From assembly GCA_905221605.1 (NCBI GenBank), contig CAJNDS010002146.1:184001-248000 (forward strand): a DNA stretch of 64,000 nt, given 5' to 3'. The notes under the pieces are model-generated. The model was not told the origin of the DNA. It worked only from the letters and a program-made list of their open reading frames with translations, and made no database searches. This DNA comes from Symbiodinium natans (taxonomy: Eukaryota; Sar; Dinophyceae; Suessiales; Symbiodiniaceae). This document shows, in pieces, positions 32,626-43,620 of this stretch (the first letter of the stretch is position 1; the number at the start of each line of letters is the position of its first letter). Both the position numbers and the translations under genes were made by a program.

Positions 32626-32790
32626 GGCGTGCACCCTTGGTGCTTTAAGCGGACTACGCAGGCTGTGCTACCTGGCAAGGGCTGTGCCTACCATGACCGT
32701 CTCAGCAGAAACGACAGGGGCACAACCCGAAATCCAGAGAGGCCGCGCAAACCCACGACCCTTTACATCCCCAACAGGCTACATTCAACA
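32456..32790 (-). repeat. 335-bp LTR-like unit, copy B
   Basis: Identical to copy A as far as can be read. It is directly preceded (minus strand) by GGGGGG at 32796-32791, mirroring the PPT-LTR junction at 27589-27583. Its copy of the ORF start (32625) reads about 60 codons and terminates at 32428 after crossing into copy A. Confidence 0.85.
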
Positions 32791-32796
32791 CCCCCC
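32791..32796 (-). other. PPT-like GGGGGG before the inner unit
   Basis: The minus strand reads GCAAGGCGGGGGG then TGTTGAATG. The arrangement is the same as at the 3' end of the whole element. Confidence 0.5.
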
Positions 32797-32882
32797 GCCT
32801 TGCGAGCTGCGAATGCGAGCAACGACACATCGAATGTCGCCGCTCCTCATCTGGCCATCACTAGGGGGGAATCGCAGACAAG

Positions 32883-33461
32883 CTACTCCAGGATCTCCAC
32901 GTCGGCTGCCTTCACAGCCAACTTGACACCCCTAGGTTTGTAGTAGCACTGTCCATCAAGGGTGTCCCACCATCGTCCAGATTCAGGTTCGTCTGGAGGG
33001 TGCCGAAACTTCACATATACATAGTGCACATCTGGCCTGAACCAGTCAGTGTCCCACTCGGGCAAAGCAGCTGTGAGGACTGATCCCTGCCAGCCACTGT
33101 CCACGAAGTAATCATTGCGACGGTCGAACCATCCGCAAACATCCCTCCTCATCCGCACCCGAGTGCCTGGAAGAAGCCGCGAGGAACAACCCCCCGCGTC
33201 AGTGGCAGGTGGAGCAGCATCATCCCTCTCTGCCAGAAAGTCGGGCTGCACTTCCACACGTGCAGGTGTTTGGAAACAGGCCTCGTGAGTCTCTGTCACG
33301 TGTGTGTCTGTAGCCGTTTTGCCAGGAAGAAGGGAATCTCCGATCTCATTGCCTGCCTGGTCCGGCATGTCAAGCGGTGTTTCTGCAGAGCATGAAGTTT
33401 GCAGCTGTACTAGCGGGAGACCTGTCTCCACGCCACCATCTTTGCCCGCCTCCTTCACCAT
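32883..33461 (-). CDS. 192-codon ORF of the short internal body
   Basis: The frame is open from inside the 5' LTR through the PBS-like 15-mer (LLQVKSLETL). The first ATG is at 33461 (MVKEAGKDGG) and the stop at 32883. The last 80 residues look globular and aromatic-rich (CGWFDRRNDYFVDSGWQGSV, FRPDVHYVYVKFRHPPDEPE, RWWDTLDGQCYYKPRGVKLA). No family was recognised. Note that QVKSLETL here parallels QVKSLDTQ in the long ORF because both read the same 15-mer in the same frame. Confidence 0.5.
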   Translation of the reverse strand: MVKEAGKDGGVETGLPLVQLQTSCSAETPLDMPDQAGNEIGDSLLPGKTATDTHVTETHEACFQTPARVEVQPDFLAERDDAAPPATDAGGCSSRLLPGTRVRMRRDVCGWFDRRNDYFVDSGWQGSVLTAALPEWDTDWFRPDVHYVYVKFRHPPDEPESGRWWDTLDGQCYYKPRGVKLAVKAADVEILE

Positions 33462-33477
33462 TGGCTCGCAGAGAGTC

Positions 33478-33492
33478 TCAAGGCTCTTAACC
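33478..33492 (-). other. PBS-like 15-mer behind the 5' LTR
   Basis: GGTTAAGAGCCTTGA on the minus strand, immediately after LTR end CTTGCA. It lacks the TGG start of a PBS for an intact tRNA 3' end. Its complement contains CTCTTAA, the anticodon-loop sequence expected of tRNA-Lys(CUU), so priming by a tRNA fragment is possible (inference). Confidence 0.5.
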
Positions 33493-34231
33493 TGCAAGAG
33501 GTGGTGGAATAGACAAACTATTCAAGAAATGTTGCCCGCGCCAACAGGTATTAGCTCAGGGCTGGAAGGAGAATCGCTATAAACAGGTGTAGGTGTTGAT
33601 GTTGTAGTCCAGGTGATAGTATCCCTATCAACGGGTCGGGTCCAGGGGCCAATCCTTTCCCAACGGAGAGCCACCCTTGTATCGCGAGTACAAGAGGATA
33701 CTCAGGCTTGCAAGACCTGAGGGGTGCACAAGCGTATTGATTGATATCACCTAGGTTTCCCTTATGGTGTCTATCAGTCGCCACCTTATGCTCTCCGGTT
33801 CCACCTCCCCTGGCGCCTAGGTTTCCCTTATGGCTTTCCAGTATTAGCAGAACGCAGAGCGAGGTTAGGGGACTATACAGCGAGGGGCAAAAAGACTCTT
33901 TTCTACTCGGACGCTCAAAAGAGCTCTTCTGAGCCAGCGCGCTGCGGTTGAAGCGTGCTTTGGCAGTCAACTTGAAAGACAACAAGATGCTATACATGTC
34001 TGACCAACGCACGATATTCGGCAAGAGCACAAGGTATTAAAGTCGCTCGACATCATCATCTCACCCATCACCGTCATCATGTATTATGATCTCCTCGTCG
34101 ACGTCGATGGCATATTATCTTCCATTCATCATCAGTCACCATCATATGCCAATTTCATGCCCTAACCTGAAAGTGCTTAATGGCCAGACGTCATACCCAT
34201 GTAAAAGGACTTATACTCGATGCGCCAAACA
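33493..34231 (-). repeat. 5' LTR (739 bp)
   Basis: Mate of 26845-27583 with one substitution, TG...CA ends, followed on the plus side by GTTTT (34232-34236). In the element's orientation transcription should start within this copy. Confidence 0.95.
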
Positions 34232-34236
34232 GTTTT
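34232..34236. repeat. Target-site duplication, right copy (GTTTT)
   Basis: Matches 26840-26844 and directly abuts the LTR end. Confidence 0.85.
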
Positions 34237-35788
34237 TGAGGGTGTTGCTTTAGAGTCCTTCGAGGTTCTTCGGATGGCTTCTCCGAAGACAGCCCCTCCC
34301 ATGTACATCGCTCGGCAACGCATAGTGCCTAATTCGCCTACATGAGTATTAGGTCATGGACAGAAGTAAACATTTATTCACTTCTATCTCTCCCTCATCA
34401 GCCCACCCGACGCAACCCCAAGCCCAAAAGTTCCGGAGCCTGAAATCCCGGAGCCGAATCCCAAACCCAAACCCTCAGAGAAGCCACGTCCACGCCGACC
34501 GTGACGGGGTCAAAGGCGCTGCCTGTCTCGAAACAGCTCCTGCAAGACATGGGTTCGGAGGTCGTAACAACCCAAGTACCCTGCTTGAAGGTTCGTGGAC
34601 AAAACCTGGAATTGAATCACCCGCTAGGGTGAGTCATGGCATTAATGAGGTGGCAAGGTTCCTATAACTCTTCCACTCCGCTACGTAAGAGATAGCGCTG
34701 GACGCCACCTTGCGAAACTCCAGCGTTCAGGGTCTTTTTGTTTCTGCTTCCGCTGCGAGTCGAGGGACTGACCATGCGCGCCACCCAACATCACGATTAA
34801 ACACTGCAAGAGATCGATCCTCGACAAGGGCAAGCTCCCCTAAAGCTGCACACTTGAGGGTTTACAGGGTTTAGAGTTGTGAGCACAAATCAGGCGAAAT
34901 CTGCATGCAAACACCAAGGCGTCCGGTCGCTCGCATCCGGACCCAAGAGCAGAGCGTTGCCTGGTGCTGTCAGGCATTTGTGGCAATCCACAACTATGGT
35001 CGACTACCCATGCACAATGCGGGACATGAACTCTGTCAAGGGCATTCACAGGGATCGTGACCTTCTTCCCAGAGCCCCTCTAGACTCTAGGACTCTAGGT
35101 GCTTGAGCAGGCCCACACCGCCGCTGTCATGCGAGACCCGCGCATAGAGGAATGTTTGTAGCTCGCCGTAGAAGGCTGAGGGTCCAAAAAAGTGCCAAAG
35201 GCAAGATGGAGGCAAGGCTGGTGCGAATGTTTGCTGCATTGCTGTTTTTTTGCCACCCGCCAAGCAGACAAGCCACACTGCAGGGATCTGCAGGGTGACA
35301 TTTCGGGACGACTGACTAGCTTGCAGGGTGCAGGGTGTGCAGCCCTAGAAAAGGTCGGGCATTGCCGGATGCGTTCCAGATGCAGGTCTGGAGTTGCCTC
35401 GTGCACCAATCCTGCAACATCTACGCTAAAGATTCTATGGGGTGGGGGCTCATCTGCTTCCTAAATTACTTTTCACGTGTGAGTGAACTGCGCCCCAGAA
35501 CTGAGAACCTTCACCTAGCCTGGGCCTAACTCACCTAAGCCCTGAACAGCTCCAGAGGCAGGTTGGGTGGAAGGTTCTGAGCTTGGTCCCGCTGCGATGT
35601 GAAGAACGCGCCGGCTCAAGGGACAAAGGGGGCGGGTTGAGGGTCTGAGGATCTCTAAAAGGAAAGGCCTTAAAGCGCTAGTTCACCCTAACCCCAAAAC
35701 CCACTTACATAAACCCCAAACCCGAGCCCAGCTCAACCTTTTAAGAAGGTCTGAATCCCAAGCGGACTATGAGAGGCCAGCTGCAGGC
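34237..35788. other. No firm gene
   Basis: Right flank of the LTR element. A minus frame ending at 35087 (WHFFGPSAFYGELQTFLYAR...KHLES) is protein-like and could be a terminal exon of the P-loop gene upstream of it, without proof. A T-run followed by GCCACCCGCC occurs at 35245-35261. Confidence 0.4.
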
Positions 35789-35848
35789 CGTGCTCTTGCC
35801 GCAGCGCGAGCCCCCAATGGCAAAGGCCACATGCAGAGGCGAGCCCAC
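35789..35848 (-). CDS. Candidate exon with Walker A (P-loop) motif
   Basis: Acceptor GCCAAG|G, 20 codons reading VGSPLHVAFAIGGSRCGKST, GC donor after ACG, phase 0 at both ends. GGSRCGKS fits G-x4-G-K-[ST], the nucleotide-binding loop of ATPases and kinases, preceded by the usual hydrophobic strand. The rest of the gene was not located, so the enzyme cannot be named. Confidence 0.45.
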
Positions 35849-37874
35849 CTTGGCTCGGTTGCTGTGGGGTCCATGGGTACTACGTTGACCCTTTGGGACC
35901 CCTTCCGAAGACTATTCCTGAACAAGGTCCTCTTCAAAATATTAATATTAATAAAAAAAGCATAAATACACACATATATATATATATGTATACAAGTATA
36001 TAAGCATATATACATCCAGGCCTTTCTAGTACCCGTGAACCTCCAGCTAAAGACCGTCTTTCAAGATTCTCATGAAGATTCCAACCTAGGGCTTGAGTTT
36101 TTCAGTCTCGAAGAACTCCCCCTTTCCCAGGAGAAAGAAACACCGGACTGCTTCCGAGCAGCTCGTCTCAGCACCGTCAAGCCTTCCTCCTGGAGCTCCA
36201 AGCCTGGGGCTTGCGGCTCGTGCCGGCTTCGGGCTGCATGGTCCTAAGTCCTGCACTCAAAACCCTGGCGCTTGCCCCGAAGAGCCCCTAAATGCCCCTA
36301 AACACCCTTGAAGGCCCCCCAAAGCCCCCCTGGGGCCCTGGCCACCCTTCGCGTCGTGGCGCAGCAGCGGCGCAGGGCCGATGATGGCCATCGGGGCTCT
36401 TCGATTTGTGGGGAGGGGGCTGGGATGTAGGGTTTAGGGTTTTGGGTGCTTTTTCTTCTTCTTTTTTGTAGTTTTTTTTGCCACCCGCCTAGGGCCTAGG
36501 GCTTTGAGGGCCTTTTCTTCGGGTTTTGTGGCTTGCTTAGGGGTTGAGGAATCTGGGTTTGGGGCAATGTGTGGTTGGGCTTGTGGTTTGCAAGGCTTGC
36601 AGGTTGTACTATGGGGCCATGGCTGGTTTGGAGGACGCCCTCTGCCTCCTTGCTTGCTATCGCTGCAGCAATGGAGGCATGTCCACTAAAGCCCTGAAGC
36701 CCGAAAACACTCAAGCCCCCTAAAAAAGCGTCCTAGCCAAGGCCAAGGACTTTCTGCACCCAGGTCCCAGGGGCCCTGAACACGCTAGACTGGAGGCCTC
36801 AACCGGAGGTCCTACAGACTTTTGGTCGCTCAGCTCGGCGAACTGCGCTGCAGCGTGGGTTTCTATGCAAAAGAAAGCTAACTTCTACAGCTAGGGATGC
36901 CCAAAGAAGCTTCCAGTTTGACCGCTCACGAAATAAGAGCCTGGGGGGGCTGTTCCAAAATTCACAGTGCGAGTGTCTATCTTTTTACAGACACAACGTT
37001 CGTCTGCTGACAAAAACTACCCGTGATCCTTCAAGCAAGCATGCAACCCCAAGGTGAGAAAAACTGAGGAGCGTGCCGTTTGGCAAGGGACTGGCCTCAG
37101 CGCAGGGAAGAGGCATCCCCCCCCTTCTCCCTAGGAGCGAGAGGGAACCCATCCCCAAACGACAACCCCACAAAACACTGCGCTGTGGTACTATGCCAAG
37201 CACAGCAGGAAAGAACTCGATAACAGACAGGACGAAAACACGCGTCAAAAGGACCTTCCGGTCCCTCCGCAGCCCCATCTCTACTCTCAGGAGGTTGGGA
37301 AAATGCTATGATGTTCCACGAGCCCGAGACCTTCTGCCCCACACCGCTTAGCTCCAGACGGACACGAAGTAGCTCCAGAGCTGCCTCATGTAACCCGGAA
37401 CCGGCCTGCTGGTAGTAGGCCTGGCACAGCGGCTCGGCATGTAAGCTTTGGGCTCAGGCTGGCTTACGTTAGGGACTTTGCTTCAAGTTTAGAACAAGGG
37501 GTTTCGGGCATAGCACCTGCAGCTTGTGGGCCTTCGGGCTAGCGCCTTAGCTTAAGCTGATCTGCGCTACATAAACCGACCCATCGCCCTTGGAGCTCGA
37601 AGCCGGGCACTGGGTGCAAGGGGGGAGGGCCACAAGAGGTCCGCCTTCGCCACGATTTTACGCCAATGTCCGGAACGAGGCTGTCGCCAAATCGAGGCGG
37701 GGCGGTGCCATAGCATGCGTTCACAGAGCACGCATTGCCCGAACGAACGAATCAGTCCGAAACCCCAAGATCCTCTGAGCTTCAACCCTGACTTCAGGCA
37801 CTCCACCCCTTTTTCAGGGTGGCAGGTTTCGGATTCTCTAAGAATCCTAAGTTAATCCTAAGAACCCTCGTCGC
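35849..37874. other. No firm gene
   Basis: AT-rich patch with TATATA repeats at 35935-36015, heptamers at 36425-36450, and T8-GCCACCCGCC at 36472-36489. Open frames at 36035-36250, 37070-37340 and 37560-37800 exist on both strands and cannot be ranked. Confidence 0.4.
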
Positions 37875-37945
37875 CGGTCGTGCACCTCGAAGAGCTTGCG
37901 GCGAGGGCCGGCGGCCGCACAGTGCGCGACCACGCACTGGAGGGC
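37875..37945 (-). CDS. Candidate exon, unknown product
   Basis: Acceptor CTGAG|G, frame reading ALQCVVAHCAAAGPRRKLFE then VHD, GC donor after CG. The plus strand of the same stretch is also open (VHLEELAARAGGRTVRDHAL) but lacks splice signals, so minus is preferred. Confidence 0.35.
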
Positions 37946-40900
37946 CTCAGGGGCCCCCTAGAACTCCATAAAACAAACTTCCACCTTGTCAGGATCCCGG
38001 TCAGCCGAATTTGGGGCGTCTTCCCTACCCAAGCGCAGGAACTTCCACCTTGTTAGGATCCGGCTAGAGGGAAGCCAGCCCCCTGAGCTCAGCAACTAAC
38101 AAGCAAACAAACAAACAAAACAAACAAAGCTTGCATGAGATTCTACCGCTCTGAATCTGAAGGATAACACGTAAAACCCATATGCACCCCTGATCCCTCC
38201 ATACTCTGTGCAAGCGCGGCTCATGATGGCACTACAACCCGTCCTCGGAAGCAAGACCATCACACTCCGCATCATCAGCCTACACATAAGAAGCTCCAAG
38301 TACATCTCAGAAGCTCCCCAGCCTCAATCGCAGCACTCTCTCTCACCTGGGCTGCGCGCATCTCGGCCGATTGGGACCTTGTACTTGCCGCGCCTCCCAG
38401 CAGTGATGTGTGAACATAAGCTGTTTATCTGAGGCTTGGCTCTTGGCCGCTAAGGCTAAGGCTTGCAGCTGACAAGGGGAGTGAGATTATCAGGCCTCAG
38501 GGCCTGACGCGCTGCAACACACTGCAGCCACACTGCCCGCAAAAACCTAAGCCCCTGCTCACGAAGCTCTCGAAGCTCAGGCTGGTTCCCAATGGGTTGT
38601 TGTTCTCTCACACGCCCAAAAATCCCGCGAAATCCCAGCTTCAGTCAACCTAGATTGAAATTGACACCCTTGAGCCTCGCCCAGCCGGCCCTCAGCTTCT
38701 CTGGGACACCCAGGAGCTCGTCCTCGCAGCTTGACTGGTGAAAACGTTTCGCCGTTCACGCGCGCACAGGAGTAGTCAATGCTCCGATGCAACAAGTTTT
38801 TTGGGTTTGAGCTTGCTGGGTAATTTGTACAGGAGGCCATACAACTGGGTACCCAGATGATCGCAAGCACTATGCGAGGTGCCAAGGAGGGTGGCAAAGG
38901 GGTTGGGATTGACGATCTTGTCGTTTCGATGCTCACACTTGCACAAGGCAAACAAGGCTGTGGCTTGGGATGGTTGGAGAAGGCTCACAGCAGCCTATTC
39001 TCTAGTGCCTATGTTCTGCTCAGGACGTTGTTGGGTGGTGTGCTCTTTCAGCCCAGCCTTCATGTGCAGAATACCTGAAACGGTATTCATGTTGGACGTG
39101 TGGCACTTGCCTGCTTAGAGTTTAGTGTTTGGTGTTCCAAGCTGACCCCCCATCAGACCCCCGACATCACAGGCTCTAACGAGTCTAGTACTCCCAACCC
39201 AAAACCAACGAAACTGAATCACCCAAACACAGCCTCTGTAAACGTGAAGGACCCAGAGCCGTGGTAGACCTCTTCGGGCTCAGGGCTTCGCACTTCATGG
39301 GCTTTAGGGTTCGGGTTTGAAGTGGTTTGGGGTATAAGGGCTGGACGGAGGGCTCGCTGCGCCACGAAAACATGGGACCATGGATAGGGGGTGCGGGCCT
39401 CAGATCGATGCCTCAGGCTGAGATAGGATGGCCCTGAGACCGAGACCAAAACACTCATCCGCAAACCCCGTGCGTACCTTACTTCGGTTAACAGCACTAG
39501 CTGCCCTTACCATTGAGCGAGTGAGCCTCTTCCCCAAGCAGCCTAAGAGCTTTTTTTATAACACGGACCTCTGAAGCCTGTCCGGAATCCCCTCAAACCC
39601 ACAAAGAGCTGAAACTCGGAACATTCCAGGCCCCGGCACATCTTCACACCCCAATTTTGAGAGGGAATCTCAATCCTTCTTGAGGTGGGGCTTTGGCAGC
39701 TGTTCAGGAAACCTCAGACCCACAGAAGCCGCCGCCTTCGAAAGCTGACTCTGGAAGCTGTCCCTGGCTTGGCTCTCCTGCAGCTGAAACCCTTTTTGCT
39801 TGTTTCCCGTATGCCGGAACGCGAATCTTTCAAACCCTTAACAGGGAATTAAAACCGGGCTTGTGCAATCCACATCTACACTCCCGCTGTACTCTAAACG
39901 CCTAAGCCCCGCAGATTCCCTCAGGCCTTCAAACCTCCCAGCCCTATGGCTTGTGGGCTTGAGGAGAGGTTTGGGAAAACTTCGTGGTTATTGGTGCCAC
40001 CCGCATCCACCCGCCTGTGTGTGTCTTCGTGGGGGCTGTCCACGACCTTTCAGGGACCCTCAAAGTGAACGAAACCCCAAGCCAAAGAGTCCTTCTGCCA
40101 CAGCTCCGCCTTGGCCCGGAGCTTTGGTTTCAGGGCAGAATGCCAAAAACCCCACTCCTACTAGGCGCCTGCAACCCACAGCACAAAAGGGGCCCTTTGT
40201 TGTGGGGTTTTCTGAGGGAACCGCACGGTAAAAAGGGAAGAAGGGCACTACAGGAAAGGTGTGTCTGTGAGCGCGTGCGCGTGCTGCCTGCTAGCTTTCA
40301 GGGGATTTTCAACAGCTGGGTCCCGGGGCTCAGGGTTCAGTGGTTTCAACTCTCACTCGAAATTTGGGGATTTCGATTTCGGGTTTAGGGAATGAATGCA
40401 CGAGGCCCTGCATCCACCTATTCAGTGGCGGTCCATGTTCAGGTACCGTTCATATCCTAGGAAGCCCGCAAAAGGGATTGGCTTTTTGTACCCAGCTGCG
40501 GGAGCCCGATAAAGGGGAAATGCCAAACTCTTGCATCCCAAGAATCTGCAACGCTGCAGCTGTCTCAAGAAACCTTGTGGGGCCTTGCATTCCGCACCCC
40601 AAACTCCCCACCAGAAATTCCCTACATCGACCCTCAGACGTGAACTGTGATTTGTCGCACATCTCTGGCAAAGAGTGTGCGGGCCGGAATGCCTGAAGGG
40701 AACAAGCCCAAAGATAAAGCTGAGGCTGCAGGCTGCGGAGTCTTCCACCTGACAGCTTCTTTTTTAACGGCTTACAGTTTATAGGCGTTCTGGGCTGCAA
40801 GGGTCTAACCCTAGACCCTAAAGCACCCTAGACCCTAACCACCCTAACCCTAAACCCCAAACCCCAAACCCTGCCTGAATGAGCATCGTGTGGGGATCCA

Positions 40901-43318
40901 GGCCAGGAACGCTCCCGGCTTTGACCTGCGGCTAAACGGGCGTTCTTCCTCTTGTTTAGGGTTTTTTGTTGCCGCTCGCCTGGCTGGAAAGTACGCCCGC
41001 ATTGCAGGTAAGTGCGATGGGGCCAATTATGTATCGACTGCTTCGATGGCTTCAAGCGTGTGTCCCAACTTTCGGGCTTGGGGAGGGCCAGAGACTTGCG
41101 CAACTGCTGCGTGTGGGTTGTTGTTGGCGAACCCTTGGGAGCTCTTACTGGGGTGGCAAGGTGGGAACCGGTGACTTGACAGGCACCATAGCCTGAATGT
41201 CCAACGCCTCCGGAAACTGCTCCGTAACCAACCTGAAACCCTAAAAAACCCCAAACCGACAACTCTCAACCGCAAACCTCACAATGGCCAAAAACCTGGC
41301 ACCCTCGCGGGGGCGCCTCACCACTTTCGACACCGGCCTTCACCTCGAACAGCTCTATCTTTCAGAGTCTGGGTTTGTGAGTAGTTTTGCACAGTGTGAA
41401 GGGTTAGTTTGCTTGTGTGCGAAGGGGTGTAGGATTGTGCATCAGTGCCATCATCCCTGCAAGCATGTGCGACAACAACCACACGGTTTAGGGTGTGAAA
41501 GTAGGCTTTAGGTTGGAGGAATCATGGACCCCTGCCCCTCCGCCCGCTTCCGTTAGCAGTCTTGTCGCCTGCCTGGCAGGGCCTAGATGACACTCCACGC
41601 TCGGAATCATTGTCCAGAGTCCCCGAGCCCACATGTTTCAGGTCATTTTGGTGCGGTTTACAACACCATTCTATCACTGTGTAGGGATCCTACACAGATA
41701 ACAATTGGCTCCGATTGAGGCTCCTCAAGGCTCAAGCCTCAACCCTTGACGGCCTCGGCCCTCAGCACGGCATCGAGCCGAGACCGCGCCAACCTCTGCA
41801 TCTGCTTTATGGTTTTTTGGGATTTTTTGGGAGGGGGGGTTCCAAGCTCATGGGCTGTAAATGTAGCTTTTCAAGAGCCCCAGCCACACACACACACACA
41901 AACCCTTTGTTTGAATTCAGGGCTCTCTTCTTACACTGAACCCTTTTGCCAGTGGTCTGAAGTCTAGCCAGTTCCGGAACCTTACGCTAAACCCTAAACT
42001 CCAAACCCTAAACCCGAGCGCAAGAGAACCTGAGCCTCGCCTGTATGTGAAGCCGCGAAGAACGCCCAGCTGGTTGAGCCTGGGTTTGGGTTTAGGATAG
42101 GGTTTGTTTTTGGGCTTAGGGTTTTTAGGGGCTTAAGGTTGTTTCGGGTTTGCTGTAGGGTTCGGTGGGTTAGAGGGCTGCCGGGGGAAGGGTAGAGGAT
42201 TCTGGGAGTTTTGTGGGTTGAGCGCTCAGGGCTCCGGATTCCAAGAGAGAAGCTACAAGGCACCGCAACGATGGGATCCTTTGTCACCCAATCCTAACGA
42301 ATCGGGAAGTAAACCTTGTGCGGACCTCAACAAACCCAGAAGCCAGCCTTATTTGGGCCGCATGGGCAACCCCGAAACCACCCCAGCTACGTTTTGATAC
42401 GAGCAGTTCTCTACACTACGGCCCCTGTTTTGGACACCCTGTCATACTACGGCCCTTCCTTGATGGCCCCTCATTATTTCTTGGCGTGATCCGACCATTT
42501 TGGGACAACGTCCGCTTGTTGCAGGCACCTCTTTTTCGCACAACAGCTCACACCATTGAGCGGAAAACCTGCAAGCTTCCGTGGCTTCATGAGAACTTCA
42601 AGGAGCAATGTTCGCCGAACCTCAAAAACACGAGTGGGCTACCTTATTTATGAAGGCGACAGGGTCATCGCTTCCTTGCTAGCACTCCATGAACAGCTTG
42701 CCTCAAGATTTTCAAGAGCAGCATGCTGAGGCTTCTCCCACTGCCATGCTCTTCACATGGAAGCGCGCGAGGGTTCTCATCTGGCGCCCCGCAAGCTGCG
42801 CTGGACGCGAGGCTTGAAAGACCGCAGTCGAGGGTTTTTAATTTAAGGTCGGGGGGTAAAGGCAAGTGGGTTTGGGGTTTATGGCATCGGGTTTCGACTA
42901 GGGTTTGCAACTCAAAGGGCGCGCGTGGAAGAGGCACCCAGCATGTCACAGCCCCGGGCCACGGCCCGGCGGCTGAATGGCACGACTGTGGGCATCGGCA
43001 ACCTTCAATTCGGTGGCCTTTGCAAAACCTGGCGTCACCCTTTCCCTGCGCCGCCCCTGGACCCAGAATGGCTTAAACCCTTCCAACCTTCACGAATGTT
43101 GGCACAATAGTATGCTGACCATGGAACCTTGGCAGGCGCCAAACATCTCTCATCCCTTTCATGCTCTAATCTATCTCTTCCTTGCACATTTGAAAATTGT
43201 CAGCCCGAGTCTACCAACCATAGCCACGTCAACGGTCCTGAGGAAAGCTATGTGCCGGTAAGATGATGGAACAACCCTGCCCTATCAGTTCCTAAGTTTG
43301 CCTGCCATCGCATTGCAG
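37946..43318. other. Gene-poor stretch
   Basis: Nothing firm in 5.4 kb. Noted: an approximate 25-bp direct repeat ACTTCCACCTTGT[CT]AGGATCC at about 37978 and 38040, an AAAC-repeat at 38100-38130, heptamer tracts at 40805-40870 and 41985-42015, and weak minus-strand coding at 42665-42790 (SLSMLLLKILRQAVHGVLAR, stop). A GT-rich AGGGTTTTTTGTTGCCGCTCGCC at about 40957 is a diverged relative of the T-run/GCCACCCGCC motif. Confidence 0.4.
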
Positions 43319-43572
43319 GGTCACTGGGCACCGTTCGGCTCGGCAGCTCCGCCGACACCGTGGGCATGTGTGCGGCCGGCCTAGGCTCGAACGGCTCTGA
43401 GCTTCTCACCCCGGGGCCTGATTTAGAGCAGCCCGCAAGCATGCCTCCGTGGCAGCAGATGCTCAAGAGCATAAAGCGAGATCTTATCGTGACAGCAGAT
43501 CTCTACAACGCAGCCGTCCTTGGGCAGAGAAGAGCGGACTACCATGAACCTTCATCTGGTCTTTTCAACTAG
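43319..43572 (+). CDS. Candidate terminal exon, unknown product
   Basis: Acceptor CATTGCAG|G on the plus strand, then 84 codons to TAG: SLGTVRLGSSADTVGMCAAG, LGSNGSELLTPGPDLEQPAS, MPPWQQMLKSIKRDLIVTAD, LYNAAVLGQRRADYHEPSSG. Continuous and compositionally protein-like. The opposite strand is also open for 74 codons at 43248-43472. Not recognised. A diverged copy of the KSIKRDLIVTADLY-coding bases follows just after the stop. Confidence 0.4.
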
Positions 43573-43620
43573 CAAAGAGCATACAGCATGATCCTATAGC
43601 GACGGCAGACTTCTTGAGAA
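43466..43620. repeat. Diverged tandem duplication
   Basis: GCTCAAGAGCATAAAGCGAG... at 43468 and GCAAAGAGCATACAGCATGA... at 43572 align over about 48 bases with several substitutions. The second copy lies beyond the stop codon of the candidate exon. Confidence 0.6.

Larger units (their letters stand above)
26845..34231 (-). mobile_element. Composite LTR retroelement, 7387 bp
   Basis: Bounded by 739-bp direct repeats with TG...CA ends and a GTTTT target duplication. Orientation is minus: PPT-like GGGGGG abuts the 3' LTR (27589-27584), and a PBS-like 15-mer follows the 5' LTR (33492-33478). Inside, reading minus, are a 702-bp body with a 192-codon ORF, a second GGGGGG, two tandem 335-bp TG...CA units, a second copy of the same PBS-like 15-mer, and a 4.5-kb body with a 1298-codon ORF. 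No reverse transcriptase, protease, integrase or RNase H motif was seen, so it is presumably mobilised in trans. One base difference between the LTRs indicates a recent insertion. Confidence 0.85.

Noticed and set aside
26845-34231. Reading the 739-bp repeats as a simple segmental duplication
   Set aside because: TG...CA ends, an exact 5-bp target duplication and PBS/PPT placement fit an LTR element much better.
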